DNA from: an uncultured beta proteobacterium
Lineage (GTDB): Bacteria > Pseudomonadota > Gammaproteobacteria > Burkholderiales > Rhodocyclaceae
DNA length: 36,197 bases
Reading direction: 5' to 3'
Assembly (NCBI GenBank): GCA_903848955.1
Contig: CAINHS010000076.1
Location: 1 to 36,197, forward strand
Positions 1 to 7,676 of the stretch are shown piece after piece. The position numbers and the translations under genes are program-made. Position 1 is the first letter of the stretch. Every line of letters begins with the position of its first letter. The notes beneath the pieces are model-generated. The model was not told where the DNA came from, did not search any database, and saw nothing but the letters and a program-made list of their open reading frames with translations.

Positions 1-109
1 CGGCGCAGGTGTTGTACACGTAGCCCATCTCGATCGGAAACTCGGTGCGCTCCTCGTACAGCGGCTTGCCTATCATCTCTTGCACTTTGCTTGGCAGTTG
101 ATCCGTCAT
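1..109 (-). CDS. N-terminal fragment, probable MaoC-type acyl dehydratase
   Basis: Only the first 36 codons are inside the window; the gene runs off the left edge. The start ATG is at 109, with a purine-rich GAGAGGAC ahead of it, 16 bp after the racemase-like gene. The visible peptide has the segments IGKPLYEE and EMGYVYNTCA, which resemble the N-terminal half of FAS1/MaoC-like dehydratases (hydration of enoyl-CoA). A dehydratase would suit this beta-oxidation operon. The family call rests on a short stretch and could be wrong. Confidence 0.45.
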   Translation of the reverse strand, partial: MTDQLPSKVQEMIGKPLYEERTEFPIEMGYVYNTCA

Positions 110-125
110 GGCGTCCTCTCCGTGC

Positions 126-1286
126 CTATTCGATGACGCCGGCGGCGCGCAGACCGGCGATTTCTTCGCCGGCAAATCCGGACGCCGACAGCACCGCCCC
201 GGTGTCGGTAATACCCGGCGCACTGACCACGTGTTCGGGCGCATCGCGCTCGCCGCCTGCCAGCACCGCCGCCAGTTGTTCGAAATTCCCGTGCTGCGGA
301 TGGCGCGCCGGAACGAAGCTGTGCCGGGCGCGCAGATGCGCGTCCTGCGTCACCTCGGCAATATCCAGCACGGGTGCAACGCAGGTATCCTGGCCGGCCA
401 GCAGGGCCACCCACTCGTCCCGGCTGCGCGTCTTGAAGCGGCCGGCAAAGGCCTGCCTCATGTCATCCTGCTTGCCGGCGTCATACTGGAAGGTGCTGAA
501 CTGCTCGAGTTCCAGCAGGCGGCAGAGATTGCGGAAGAAATGCGATTCGATGGCGCCGACTGAGAGATGTTTGCCATCGGCGGTCTCATAAACGCCGTAC
601 CAGGCGTACTTGCCGGTGAGCACGGACGAGTTCGGCCGCGTTTCCTCGCCGGTGGCGAGATACTGGTCAAGGTACAGCGACATCAGGTTGAGCACGCCGT
701 CGGTGATCGCTACGTCGAGATAGGCACCCTCGCCGCTGCGCCCGCGCGCCAGCAGGGCGGCCATGATCGACAGGGCGGCGTGCATGCCGCCGCCGGCGCC
801 GTCCGCCACGGTGGCGCCGGGGATGGCCGGACGGCCTTCGCCGTCGCGTCCGCTGCAGGCGAGAAAACCGCCCACTGCCAGGTAGTTGATGTCATGCCCG
901 ACCCAGCCGCTGTAGGGGCCGTCCTGCCCGTAGCCGCTGGTCGAGCAGTAGATGATGCCGGCATTGTGTGCCTTGATGTCCTCGTAGCCCACTCCCAACC
1001 GCGCCGCAACCCCCGGACGGTAGCTCTCGATCAGCACGTCGGCTTTCGCCGCCAAACGGTGAATCACCGCCCTGCCGGCGTCGGTCTTGAGATCGACGCG
1101 TATCTTCTGCGTGCCGCGACCGGCGCCGTAGGCGTGGAACACCGGATCGACCTGCTTGGCGCCCTGAGCCGCCACCGGCGCCACCTTGACCACGCGCATG
1201 CCGTAGTCGGCGAGGATGCGCGAAGCGCGCGCCGCCGGACCGACGCTGGCCAGGTCGAGAACCGTGTATCCCGAGAGAAAAGCCAT
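126..1286 (-). CDS. Family III CoA-transferase fold, alpha-methylacyl-CoA racemase-like
   Basis: A 386-residue CaiB/BaiF-fold protein. It most resembles alpha-methylacyl-CoA racemases, which interconvert 2R and 2S methyl-branched acyl-CoAs so that the S-specific acyl-CoA dehydrogenase can act. The GHDINY segment places a His at residue 131, and VADGAGGG places an Asp at 162. These match the His/Asp proton-transfer pair known from the mycobacterial racemase (His126/Asp156). A second conserved segment, YLDVAITDGV, follows near residue 190. The gene lies 15 bp after the acyl-CoA dehydrogenase and is clearly in the same operon. A racemase suggests a substrate with a methyl branch alpha to the carboxyl, as in steroid side chains or isoprenoids. 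A true CoA-transferase remains possible, but the His/Asp pair argues for racemase. Confidence 0.8.
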   Translation of the reverse strand: MAFLSGYTVLDLASVGPAARASRILADYGMRVVKVAPVAAQGAKQVDPVFHAYGAGRGTQKIRVDLKTDAGRAVIHRLAAKADVLIESYRPGVAARLGVGYEDIKAHNAGIIYCSTSGYGQDGPYSGWVGHDINYLAVGGFLACSGRDGEGRPAIPGATVADGAGGGMHAALSIMAALLARGRSGEGAYLDVAITDGVLNLMSLYLDQYLATGEETRPNSSVLTGKYAWYGVYETADGKHLSVGAIESHFFRNLCRLLELEQFSTFQYDAGKQDDMRQAFAGRFKTRSRDEWVALLAGQDTCVAPVLDIAEVTQDAHLRARHSFVPARHPQHGNFEQLAAVLAGGERDAPEHVVSAPGITDTGAVLSASGFAGEEIAGLRAAGVIE

Positions 1287-1301
1287 GCCGCCGGTTCCGT
1301 C

Positions 1302-2483
1302 CTAGAAGTTGCGCGGCAGGCCGAGCTTGCGCGTGGCGATGATGTTCTTCTGCACTTCGGACGAACCGCCGCCGATGGTATCGATCACGGTGTAGGTGTA
1401 GCAGCTCTCGGAGCGACCCTTCAGGGGCGCATCTTCGGTGCCCAGCGCCAGCTGCCCGCCCGGTCCGACGATGTCCATGGTGGCATCGGCGAGACGACGC
1501 GACAGCTCGGTGGCATACAGCTTGTAGTGCGAGGCCTCGATGGTCGGCGTCTTGCTGCTGTTGAGCGCGGCATCGACGAAGCGGACCCCGAGCAGGCGCG
1601 CCACTTCGCACTCCGTGACCAGTTGCGCCACGCGCTGCCTGATCACCGGATCGTCCTTGAGCGCCTTGCCGTCGCGTTTGGCGGTCTTGACATAGTCGCA
1701 CAGCAGTTCCATGCGGCCGCGGATCGGCGAGAAGGTAAACATCGAGAAACGCTCGATGTCGAGCGCTTCGGCGATGTACTGGAAACCCTTGTTCAACTGA
1801 CCGACACGGTAGTCGTCATGAACGAAGACGTTATCGAAGAACACCGCGTTGGTGCGCTCGTTGCCCATGGTGTACATCGGATGGATGGTCAGGCCCGGAT
1901 CATCCATGCGGATCAGGAACAGCGATATGCCGTGGTGCTTCTTCGCCTCGGGATCGGTGCGGGCACCGACCCAGTACCAGTCGGCGAAATGCGCCGAGGT
2001 GGTGAATACCTTCTGCCCGTTGAGCACCCAGCCGTCGTCTTTGCGCTCGGCCTTGAGGCGCATGGCGGCAGCATCGGAACCGGCGCTGGGCTCGGAGTAG
2101 CCGACGGCGAATTCGATGGTGGCGGCAAGGATCTGCGGCAGGAATTCCTGCTTGAGCTTTTCCGAGCCGACATTGATCAGGGTCTTGCCGATGATGCCGA
2201 CGCCCTTGCCGATCTGCGGTGCGCCGACCGAGGAAAGCTTCTCGTTGAGCAGGTATTCGTAGAAGCCCCCGCCATCCTGGCCGCCGTATTGCTTGGGCCA
2301 GGTGATGCCCATCCAGCCGCGTGCCGCCAGCTTTTTCATGAAGGCGCGGCGTTCCGGCGTATCGCAGACCTGAGCCATGTTCTCACGCGTGACATCCATG
2401 GCCTTGATGTCATAGTTGTCCTTGAGAAACTTGTCCACCTCGCCCAAAAACCGGCGTTCTTCCTGAGAAAATTCAAAGTCCAT
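1302..2483 (-). CDS. Acyl-CoA dehydrogenase
   Basis: A 393-residue acyl-CoA dehydrogenase, an FAD enzyme oxidising acyl-CoA to 2-enoyl-CoA and passing electrons to ETF. Visible features are an N-terminal helical domain (FSQEERRFLGEV), the flavin-binding segment VGYSEPSAGSDAA near residue 130, NGQKVFTTSA in the middle beta-domain, and the C-terminal signature IGGGSSEVQKNIIATRKLGL. The start at 2483 gives the usual family length; a longer open frame exists upstream but would lie inside the neighbouring CoA-transferase gene. No strong Shine-Dalgarno is seen. The gene sits between a CoA-transferase and a racemase-like gene, consistent with branched or cyclic acyl-CoA oxidation. Substrate and subunit composition cannot be told from sequence. 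Confidence 0.9.
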   Translation of the reverse strand: MDFEFSQEERRFLGEVDKFLKDNYDIKAMDVTRENMAQVCDTPERRAFMKKLAARGWMGITWPKQYGGQDGGGFYEYLLNEKLSSVGAPQIGKGVGIIGKTLINVGSEKLKQEFLPQILAATIEFAVGYSEPSAGSDAAAMRLKAERKDDGWVLNGQKVFTTSAHFADWYWVGARTDPEAKKHHGISLFLIRMDDPGLTIHPMYTMGNERTNAVFFDNVFVHDDYRVGQLNKGFQYIAEALDIERFSMFTFSPIRGRMELLCDYVKTAKRDGKALKDDPVIRQRVAQLVTECEVARLLGVRFVDAALNSSKTPTIEASHYKLYATELSRRLADATMDIVGPGGQLALGTEDAPLKGRSESCYTYTVIDTIGGGSSEVQKNIIATRKLGLPRNF

Positions 2484-2512
2484 GGCGTTGTCCCACTTGT
2501 CGTTGGTGTGCT

Positions 2513-3745
2513 TCAGCCCAAAACGCCGGCTTGGCGCAGGGCAGTGATTTTTTCCTGATCGAAACCGAGTAGTTCGCGCAGCACCTGCTCGCTGTGCTGC
2601 CCGACCGTCGGCGCCCGTCCCGGCGGCGGCAATTCCTCGCCGACAAAATGCACCGGAAAACCGAGCATGTCGGCGCCATGCTGCTGATGCGGCAGCAGCT
2701 TGAAACGCGCCTGGAACTGCGCGTCGTCGACGATGTTCTGCGGCGTATTGACCGGCGCGATCGGCGTGTTCGCCTCGGCGCTGAAGCTCAGCCACTGCTT
2801 CGATGTGCGCGTCCTGAATATGTCGCGCAGGATGGCCTGCAATTCGCGATTGCCGCGGGCGTGGTCGGCGTACTTCGAGCCGGGCCACTTCTCGAACAGG
2901 TCGAGGCGGCCGATGCCGGTACAGAAATTCTTCCAGAAGGCCTGTTCCGATGCCATGAACAGGACGTGGCCGTCGGCGGATTCGTACATCTGGTAGCGCA
3001 CACCCTCGCGCATGCCGGCCGTCGCCACCGGGCGGCGCTTGTAGCCGTCGGACTTGTTGCCGGTGACGACGTCCTCCGGTCTGGCATAGGCCATGTAGCT
3101 TTCGCTGCGGTACCAGTCGAAGGCGGCGGCGGCATCGGACTGCGCCAGTTCCATGAAGCAGCCCTCGCCGCTGCTGCGGGCGCGCATCACGCCGGCCAGC
3201 ACCGCCAGGCCGCCGAACAGGGGCGCGGCGTTGATGCCGATGCCGACGTGCTCGGGGATGAAGCAGAAACCTTCTTCGTCGTAGGCCGGTGTGCAGGCGC
3301 CGGACCAGGTGTCGTAGGCAATGCCGTGGGACGGCATTTCGGCGTAGGGACCGCTCATGCCGTAGCCCGAGACAGTGCAGAACACGATCTTCGGATTGAT
3401 TGCCTTTAATTGCTCGTAGCCGAGGCCGAACTTGGCCAGGGCGCCGGGCTTCGATGCCTCGATCACCACGTCGGCGCCGCGTACCAGTTCGCGGTAGATC
3501 TCGCGCGCCTCTTCCTTCTTGAGGTCGAGCACCAGGCTCTTCTTGCCGCGGTTCAGGTGATAGTGCATCAACGAGACGCCTTCGATGATGGGCCAGGTCA
3601 TCTCGCGGATGTAGTCGCCCGCGGGGGTTTCGACCTTGATCACCTCGGCGCCGAGGTCGGCGAATGCAGTCGTGATGGAGGCCGGGCCGAGGATGGAACT
3701 CTCGATGATGCGCAGGCCGGCCAGCGGTGGCGGAATCTTGCTCAT
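2513..3745 (-). CDS. Family III CoA-transferase (CaiB/BaiF)
   Basis: A 410-residue CoA-transferase of family III, expected to move CoA between a thioester donor and a free acid. The N-terminal LAGLRIIESSILGPASITTAFADLG stretch and the LNRGKKSLVLDLKK segment near residue 70 are typical. At the position where the family usually has a catalytic Asp in a VDVS-type motif, this protein reads CFMELAQSD, with Glu in place of Asp and an Asp four residues on. Glu-containing versions occur in the family, so activity is still plausible, but the nucleophile should be checked. It is 28 bp downstream of the SDR and 29 bp upstream of the acyl-CoA dehydrogenase, so co-transcription is likely. The specific acid is unknown. 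Confidence 0.85.
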   Translation of the reverse strand: MSKIPPPLAGLRIIESSILGPASITTAFADLGAEVIKVETPAGDYIREMTWPIIEGVSLMHYHLNRGKKSLVLDLKKEEAREIYRELVRGADVVIEASKPGALAKFGLGYEQLKAINPKIVFCTVSGYGMSGPYAEMPSHGIAYDTWSGACTPAYDEEGFCFIPEHVGIGINAAPLFGGLAVLAGVMRARSSGEGCFMELAQSDAAAAFDWYRSESYMAYARPEDVVTGNKSDGYKRRPVATAGMREGVRYQMYESADGHVLFMASEQAFWKNFCTGIGRLDLFEKWPGSKYADHARGNRELQAILRDIFRTRTSKQWLSFSAEANTPIAPVNTPQNIVDDAQFQARFKLLPHQQHGADMLGFPVHFVGEELPPPGRAPTVGQHSEQVLRELLGFDQEKITALRQAGVLG

Positions 3746-3773
3746 GTCTCTCTTAATCAGTATCCGGCCGGTC

Positions 3774-4529
3774 TCAGCCGAGGTAGGCCTGACCGCCGTC
3801 GAGGGCGATGCTCTGGCCGTTGACGTAGCGGCAATCGTCGCTGCACAGCGTGACGACGAAGCGCCCGATGTCCAGTTCGCAGTTGCCGACGCGACGCATC
3901 GGGATGGTGGCGAAATAGGCCGCCGCTTCCTCCGGCCGCGCCGCTGACCAGCCGATCAGTCCTTCCGATTCGGCCAGCGGCAGCAACACGTTGCTGCGGA
4001 TGTTGTCCTTGCCCCATTCGCAGGCGGCGGCGCGCGTCAGTTGGCGTATCGCCTCCTTCACCGCGCCATAGGCGCCGTAACCGCTGGCGTCCCAGCGCTT
4101 GCCGGCGGCACTGGCGAGATTGACGATGCTGCCGTCACCCTTGAGATAGGGATAACACAGCTTCATCAGGCGCAGCGTCGCCGCCGGACCCGACAGCCAG
4201 CCCGCCTCGAAACTCGCGTCGCTGACGTCCATCAGCTTGCCCATGGGGACTTCCTGGGCGTTGTTGACCAGGATGTTCAAGCCGCCGAAACGCTGCACCA
4301 CGGCCTGCACGCAACTCTCCAACGAGTCCAGTTGCTTGACGTTGCATTCGACCGCCAGCGCTTCGCCGCCGGCTGCCTCGATTTCGCGCGCCGCATCCTC
4401 GACCTTGGCCAGGGTGCGACCGCAAACGGCCACCTTGACGCCGGCCTTGGCCAGAGCCACGGCGATGCCGCGGCCGACGCCCTGGCCGGCACCGGTGATC
4501 AGGGCAACTTTGCCTGCCAAGGTGGTCAC
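3774..4529 (-). CDS. Short-chain dehydrogenase/reductase (SDR)
   Basis: A classical SDR of 251 residues, an NAD(P)-dependent alcohol/ketone oxidoreductase. The N-terminal nucleotide motif reads TGAGQGVGRG. The usual NNAG is NNAQ. The catalytic Ser lies in VNLASAAG, and the Tyr and Lys in YGAVK (YxxxK). I chose the GTG at 4529 because TAAGGA precedes it at good spacing and it follows the amidohydrolase stop. A TTG at 4550 would add seven residues and overlap the previous gene. In this operon it could oxidise a 3-hydroxyacyl-CoA or a ring hydroxyl. The family is too broad to name a substrate. The NNAQ variant is a mild oddity. Confidence 0.88.
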   Translation of the reverse strand: MTTLAGKVALITGAGQGVGRGIAVALAKAGVKVAVCGRTLAKVEDAAREIEAAGGEALAVECNVKQLDSLESCVQAVVQRFGGLNILVNNAQEVPMGKLMDVSDASFEAGWLSGPAATLRLMKLCYPYLKGDGSIVNLASAAGKRWDASGYGAYGAVKEAIRQLTRAAACEWGKDNIRSNVLLPLAESEGLIGWSAARPEEAAAYFATIPMRRVGNCELDIGRFVVTLCSDDCRYVNGQSIALDGGQAYLG

Positions 4530-4539
4530 GCGTCCGTCC

Positions 4540-5520
4540 TTACTTGGCAATATTGCGCTTGACCGGGTCGATCTTGGTCAGGCGAGCCAGATTGAGGCCG
4601 AGGATGTTGGCCTTGTCTTCCTTCGTCAGCTGCTGGAAGCCCCAGTTTTTCTGCAGTTCTTCCGGCATGTCCAGATCGGCGATGTAATTCACCACGCGCG
4701 GCAGGTCATCGAAGGGCAGGTCAAAGCCGAGAACGATCTTGGTCGACGGCATCCATTGCAGCGCCGTGCCGATCGCATGGTAGCCGCGGTAAGGCGCGCG
4801 CTGGTACCAGCCGATGATGCCGGACAGGCTCATGTAGAGATTCTGGTGCTTGCCGCACAGGCCGATCAGCAGTTCCGTGTCCGGCCAGCCGGCGTGGTAG
4901 GCGATCAGTTTCAGCTCGGGGAAGGCCAGCATCACGTCGTCGAGCTGGCGCACCTCGCACTTGCTGCCGGGCTGCGGGCAGACATAGCTGGTGCCGGTAT
5001 GCACGGTGATCGGGATATCGAGCTCGATGGCCTTCTCGAAGAAGGGCCAGAGCCGCTTGTCGTTGATGGCGCCGTCGTCCTCGGGCGTGTAGAGCTTGCA
5101 GATGCGCATGCCCTTTTCCTTGACCAGGTATTCCATTTCCCATATCGCGTGGTCGAGGCCGCGCTTGATCACCGGACCGACATTGCCTTCGAGGTACATG
5201 CGCTCGGGATAGGGTTCGATCTGCTGCATCATGAAGCCGTTGGTGGACAGGGAGACCACGCCACCGGTGATGTCCATCATCGGCTCGCGCAGACAGAAGG
5301 CCACATCGACGCCGGCCAGGTCCATGTACTTGATCAGCTCGCTGGCGATCGGATGCGGCCATTCGCCCGACAGGTCGCGGCCGGACCAGGCGCGCACCAC
5401 GCCATCGACGCTGTTCCACCATTTGGCCATGCCGGGGTAATAGCCGATTTCCGACATCGTCTGCGGATTCATGAAGTGAAACTCGGTCATTGCAATGAAA
5501 TAATCCTTGGCAGCCGACAT
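4540..5520 (-). CDS. Amidohydrolase family 2 (ACMSD-like) hydrolase/decarboxylase
   Basis: A 326-residue TIM-barrel protein of the amidohydrolase_2 group, whose members hydrolyse or decarboxylate cyclic and aromatic acids at a divalent metal. Conserved metal-site segments are visible: ITVHTGTS near residue 200, LIAYHAGWP near 235 and LGFDLPFDD near 290. The N-terminal HxH expected for the family is reduced to a single His in TEFHFMNP, so metal binding may differ. The ATG at 5520 has AGGAGA about six bases upstream, the clearest ribosome site in this part of the operon. A GTCC-N4-GGAC element lies 70 bp upstream, so this gene may also have its own promoter. The reaction is unknown; ring hydrolysis or decarboxylation of a catabolic intermediate is an inference. 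Confidence 0.75.
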   Translation of the reverse strand: MSAAKDYFIAMTEFHFMNPQTMSEIGYYPGMAKWWNSVDGVVRAWSGRDLSGEWPHPIASELIKYMDLAGVDVAFCLREPMMDITGGVVSLSTNGFMMQQIEPYPERMYLEGNVGPVIKRGLDHAIWEMEYLVKEKGMRICKLYTPEDDGAINDKRLWPFFEKAIELDIPITVHTGTSYVCPQPGSKCEVRQLDDVMLAFPELKLIAYHAGWPDTELLIGLCGKHQNLYMSLSGIIGWYQRAPYRGYHAIGTALQWMPSTKIVLGFDLPFDDLPRVVNYIADLDMPEELQKNWGFQQLTKEDKANILGLNLARLTKIDPVKRNIAK

Positions 5521-5589
5521 GGCTCGTCTCCTTTTTTAAGTGGTTGCGTTAGCGCCCTTATGATCAGCCAGGCGGCCGGCTGAAAGAAC

Positions 5590-5601
5590 GTCCGATTGGA
5601 C
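5590..5601 (-). promoter_or_regulatory. GTCC-N4-GGAC inverted repeat upstream of the amidohydrolase
   Basis: Reads AGTCCAATCGGACGTT on the minus strand, 70 bp before the amidohydrolase start and touching the npdG stop codon. The core is a perfect GTCC-N4-GGAC. Its right flank (GTT) matches the other copies less well than the tonB or receptor sites do. It is the weakest of the six candidates by context. Confidence 0.35.
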
Positions 5602-6278
5602 TATTCCAGTCCGGTGACGCGTATTCCCGCCTGGGTGCTGTACTGCTTGTTGATGAAAATCAGCACCGAGGTCAGCGCCTCGACGGCGGCGGCATTGGCT
5701 ATGCTGCCGGCATGGATACCGCGCATGCCCGCCGCCTCGACCAGCTTGACCACTTCGCCGCGCGCTTCCTTGCTGTCGCCGCAGACCAGCACGTCGCAAT
5801 CGAGGCCGCGACCTTCCTGCAAATGATGGGCGGCGACGTTCTGGAACGCCGACACCACCCTGACGTCCTCTCCCAGCAGCGACTGGGCGATCTGCCCGGC
5901 GGAACCCTGCGGCGGCAGTTGCACGCGCGCCACCCTGGGCGGCACCAGCGGCACCGTGACATCGATCAGGATCTTGCCCTTGAGAGCCTCGCGAACCGCT
6001 TCCAGGGTGCTGCTCTGGTGGCTGAAAGGCACCGTCAGGGCGACGATGTCGGCGGCCTGCGCGGCGGCGAGGTTCTCCATCGCCTGCACGTTCAGGCTGG
6101 AGACGCCGCGCTCGGCCATCACCCGGCGCAGGTCGGCGAGCGCCGTCTCCGCCTTGTCCTGGGTACGCGAGCCGATGATGACCTGATAGCCGGCCGCCGC
6201 CCAGCGTCGCGCCAGACCGGTACCGAGGTCGCCCGTGCCGCCGAGGATGGCGAGAACCGGAAGTTGAGTGGTAGTCAT
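5601..6278 (-). CDS. npdG: F420:NADP oxidoreductase (NpdG/Fno family)
   Basis: A 225-residue Rossmann protein of the NADPH-dependent F420 reductase family, which transfers hydride between NADP(H) and coenzyme F420. The N-terminal LAILGGTGDLGTGLARRWAA followed by VIIGSR is the family's NADP site (Ser-Arg reading the 2'-phosphate). LTVPFSHQSSTLE, LIDVTVPLVPP and VSAFQNVAAHHL follow in the expected order. The ATG at 6278 gives the normal family length; open frame upstream of it overlaps the enoyl-CoA hydratase gene. It is 4 bp after that hydratase, firmly inside the catabolic operon rather than with the cof genes 9 kb away. This suggests F420 reduction or reoxidation is tied to the pathway itself. 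Confidence 0.88.
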   Translation of the reverse strand: MTTTQLPVLAILGGTGDLGTGLARRWAAAGYQVIIGSRTQDKAETALADLRRVMAERGVSSLNVQAMENLAAAQAADIVALTVPFSHQSSTLEAVREALKGKILIDVTVPLVPPRVARVQLPPQGSAGQIAQSLLGEDVRVVSAFQNVAAHHLQEGRGLDCDVLVCGDSKEARGEVVKLVEAAGMRGIHAGSIANAAAVEALTSVLIFINKQYSTQAGIRVTGLE

Positions 6279-6282
6279 GGGT

Positions 6283-7062
6283 TCAGCGTCCCTTGTAGTT
6301 GGGCTTGCGTTTCTCGGCGAAGGCGCGCGGGCCTTCCCTGGCATCTTCCGACGCAAAGACGCGCGCGCCGATGGCTTTTTCGAGCACGAAATTGGGCTCG
6401 TTGTTGAGCGCCCGGACGGCGATCTCCTTGGCCGTGCGCACCGCCAGCGGGCCGTTCTCGCAGATCTTCTCGGCCCAGGCCATGGCTTCCTCAAGCAGTT
6501 TGTCGGCCGGCACGATCTTGTTGATCAGGCCGACCTGGTAGGCGCGCGTCGCATCGATCGGCTTGCCGGTGAGCAGCATTTCCATCGCCACCGCCCAGGG
6601 AATCTGCTGCGGCAGGCGGATATGCGAGCCGCCCACCGGGATCACGCCCCAACGCACCTCGGCCAGGCCGAAGCTGGCGTTCTCGGAGGCGATGCGGATG
6701 TCGGTGCCCTGCAGGAACTCCATGCCGCCGGCGATGCACAGGCCGTTGACGGCGGCGATGATGGGCTTGTAGATGGTGTAGAAGGGGCGCTTGACCGGAT
6801 CCTCGTAGCCCATCGAATCACCGGAATTGATCGCCGGCAGGGCGTCCTTCATATCCATGCCGGTGCAGAAGGCGCGCTCGCCGGTACCGGTGAACACGGC
6901 CACCCAGAGGTCCGGGTCCTGGTTGAAATCCTCGAAGGCGGCATCCATGCCGACCAGCATTTCGCGCGTGAAGGCGTTCAGGGCCTGCGGCCGGTTGATG
7001 GTCATCACGGCGATGCGGCCGCGCTTCTCGTACTTGAAAGTTTCGGGCAGGTTCAATGCCAT
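6283..7062 (-). CDS. Enoyl-CoA hydratase/isomerase (crotonase)
   Basis: A 259-residue crotonase, expected to add water to 2-enoyl-CoA or to shift double bonds. Both acidic positions of classical hydratases appear to be kept: Glu in IAGGMEF (oxyanion region, near residue 115) and Glu in FGLAEVRWGVIP. The substrate-loop segment ERAFCTGMDMKD is present. GAGGAA lies upstream of the ATG at 7062. The gene lies 33 bp after the DUF35 gene and 4 bp before npdG. Which of the two crotonases in the operon does the ordinary hydration step cannot be said for certain, but the two-Glu pattern makes this one the better candidate. Confidence 0.88.
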   Translation of the reverse strand: MALNLPETFKYEKRGRIAVMTINRPQALNAFTREMLVGMDAAFEDFNQDPDLWVAVFTGTGERAFCTGMDMKDALPAINSGDSMGYEDPVKRPFYTIYKPIIAAVNGLCIAGGMEFLQGTDIRIASENASFGLAEVRWGVIPVGGSHIRLPQQIPWAVAMEMLLTGKPIDATRAYQVGLINKIVPADKLLEEAMAWAEKICENGPLAVRTAKEIAVRALNNEPNFVLEKAIGARVFASEDAREGPRAFAEKRKPNYKGR

Positions 7063-7095
7063 CGGGTATTCCTCGTTCTGTAAAAAGTTGGCGCT

Positions 7096-7515
7096 TCAGG
7101 TGCGGCGAAAACAAGGCAGGCTGATGTCCTCGCTGACCGCTTCGAATTCCACCCGCACCGGCATGCCGATGCGCAAGTCCTCGGGGGGGCAGTCGATGAT
7201 GCGCGAAACCAGGCGCACGCCCTCTGCCATCTCCACCACCACCGGCGCATAAGGCACGGCCTGGAGAAAGGCCGGATGCAGCGCCCGCTCCACTACCGTC
7301 CAGGTGTAGACCGTGCCCGCGCCGCTGGAGCGCACCCACTCCCAGTCGAAGGAGGAGCAGTCAGCGCAGATCTCGCGCGGCACATGGCGGAAGCTGCCGC
7401 ACTGCTTGCAGCGCTGGAAGCGCAACTCGCCCTGCCGGCACCAGTCGTAGAACTCCTTGGCGAGGCCTTTCATTAGCGGCAGCGGCCGCTTGCATCCGAT
7501 AAAAGGATCTTTCAT
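7096..7515 (-). CDS. DUF35 zinc-ribbon/OB-fold acyl-CoA-binding partner protein
   Basis: A 139-residue protein of the DUF35 (rubredoxin-like zinc ribbon plus OB fold) family. The ribbon reads CKQCGSFRHVPREICADC (C-x2-C, then C-x2-C, residues about 36-53), and the OB part follows with GTVYTWTVV and APVVVEMAEG. DUF35 proteins act as partners of thiolase-fold enzymes; in actinobacterial steroid degradation a DUF35 domain is needed by the aldolase Ltp2. The thiolase-fold gene immediately upstream is the natural partner. The ATG at 7515 has no visible Shine-Dalgarno, and a repeat element sits just upstream, so the original translation signals may have been disturbed. An alternative ATG 14 codons in has none either. 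Confidence 0.85.
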   Translation of the reverse strand: MKDPFIGCKRPLPLMKGLAKEFYDWCRQGELRFQRCKQCGSFRHVPREICADCSSFDWEWVRSSGAGTVYTWTVVERALHPAFLQAVPYAPVVVEMAEGVRLVSRIIDCPPEDLRIGMPVRVEFEAVSEDISLPCFRRT

Positions 7516-7533
7516 TTCAAAAAACCCGGTTGA

Positions 7534-7658
7534 ACCACAGAGGCACAGAGGAAAAGCAAGTGCTGACCGTAGCGAAGGCGCTCACCTCCCGGGTGCTCGC
7601 CACCGGATTGACAAGCGTCTGATTCCAAGCCTTCTCTGTGCCCCTGTGTCTCTGTGGT
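7534..7658. repeat. Imperfect inverted-repeat element between thiolase-fold and DUF35 genes
   Basis: The left arm ACCACAGAGGCACAGAGG (7534-7551) pairs imperfectly with the right arm at 7630-7658, whose reverse complement begins ACCACAGAGACACAGGGG. The left arm lacks about eight bases present in the right one. About 80 bp of non-coding sequence separates the arms. From memory, the CACAGAGACACAGAG type string recurs between genes in many environmental genomes; no search was possible here. Confidence 0.6.
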
Positions 7659-7676
7659 GAAGAATTTCGGTTCATA

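Noticed and set aside
567-2558. A 663-codon open frame on the plus strand opposite the racemase-like and acyl-CoA dehydrogenase genes
   Set aside because: It is antisense to two well-supported genes, has no recognisable domain or ribosome site, and long shadow frames are expected in GC-rich DNA. The same applies to long plus-strand frames at 9678-12107, 26520-28406 and 28760-31528.
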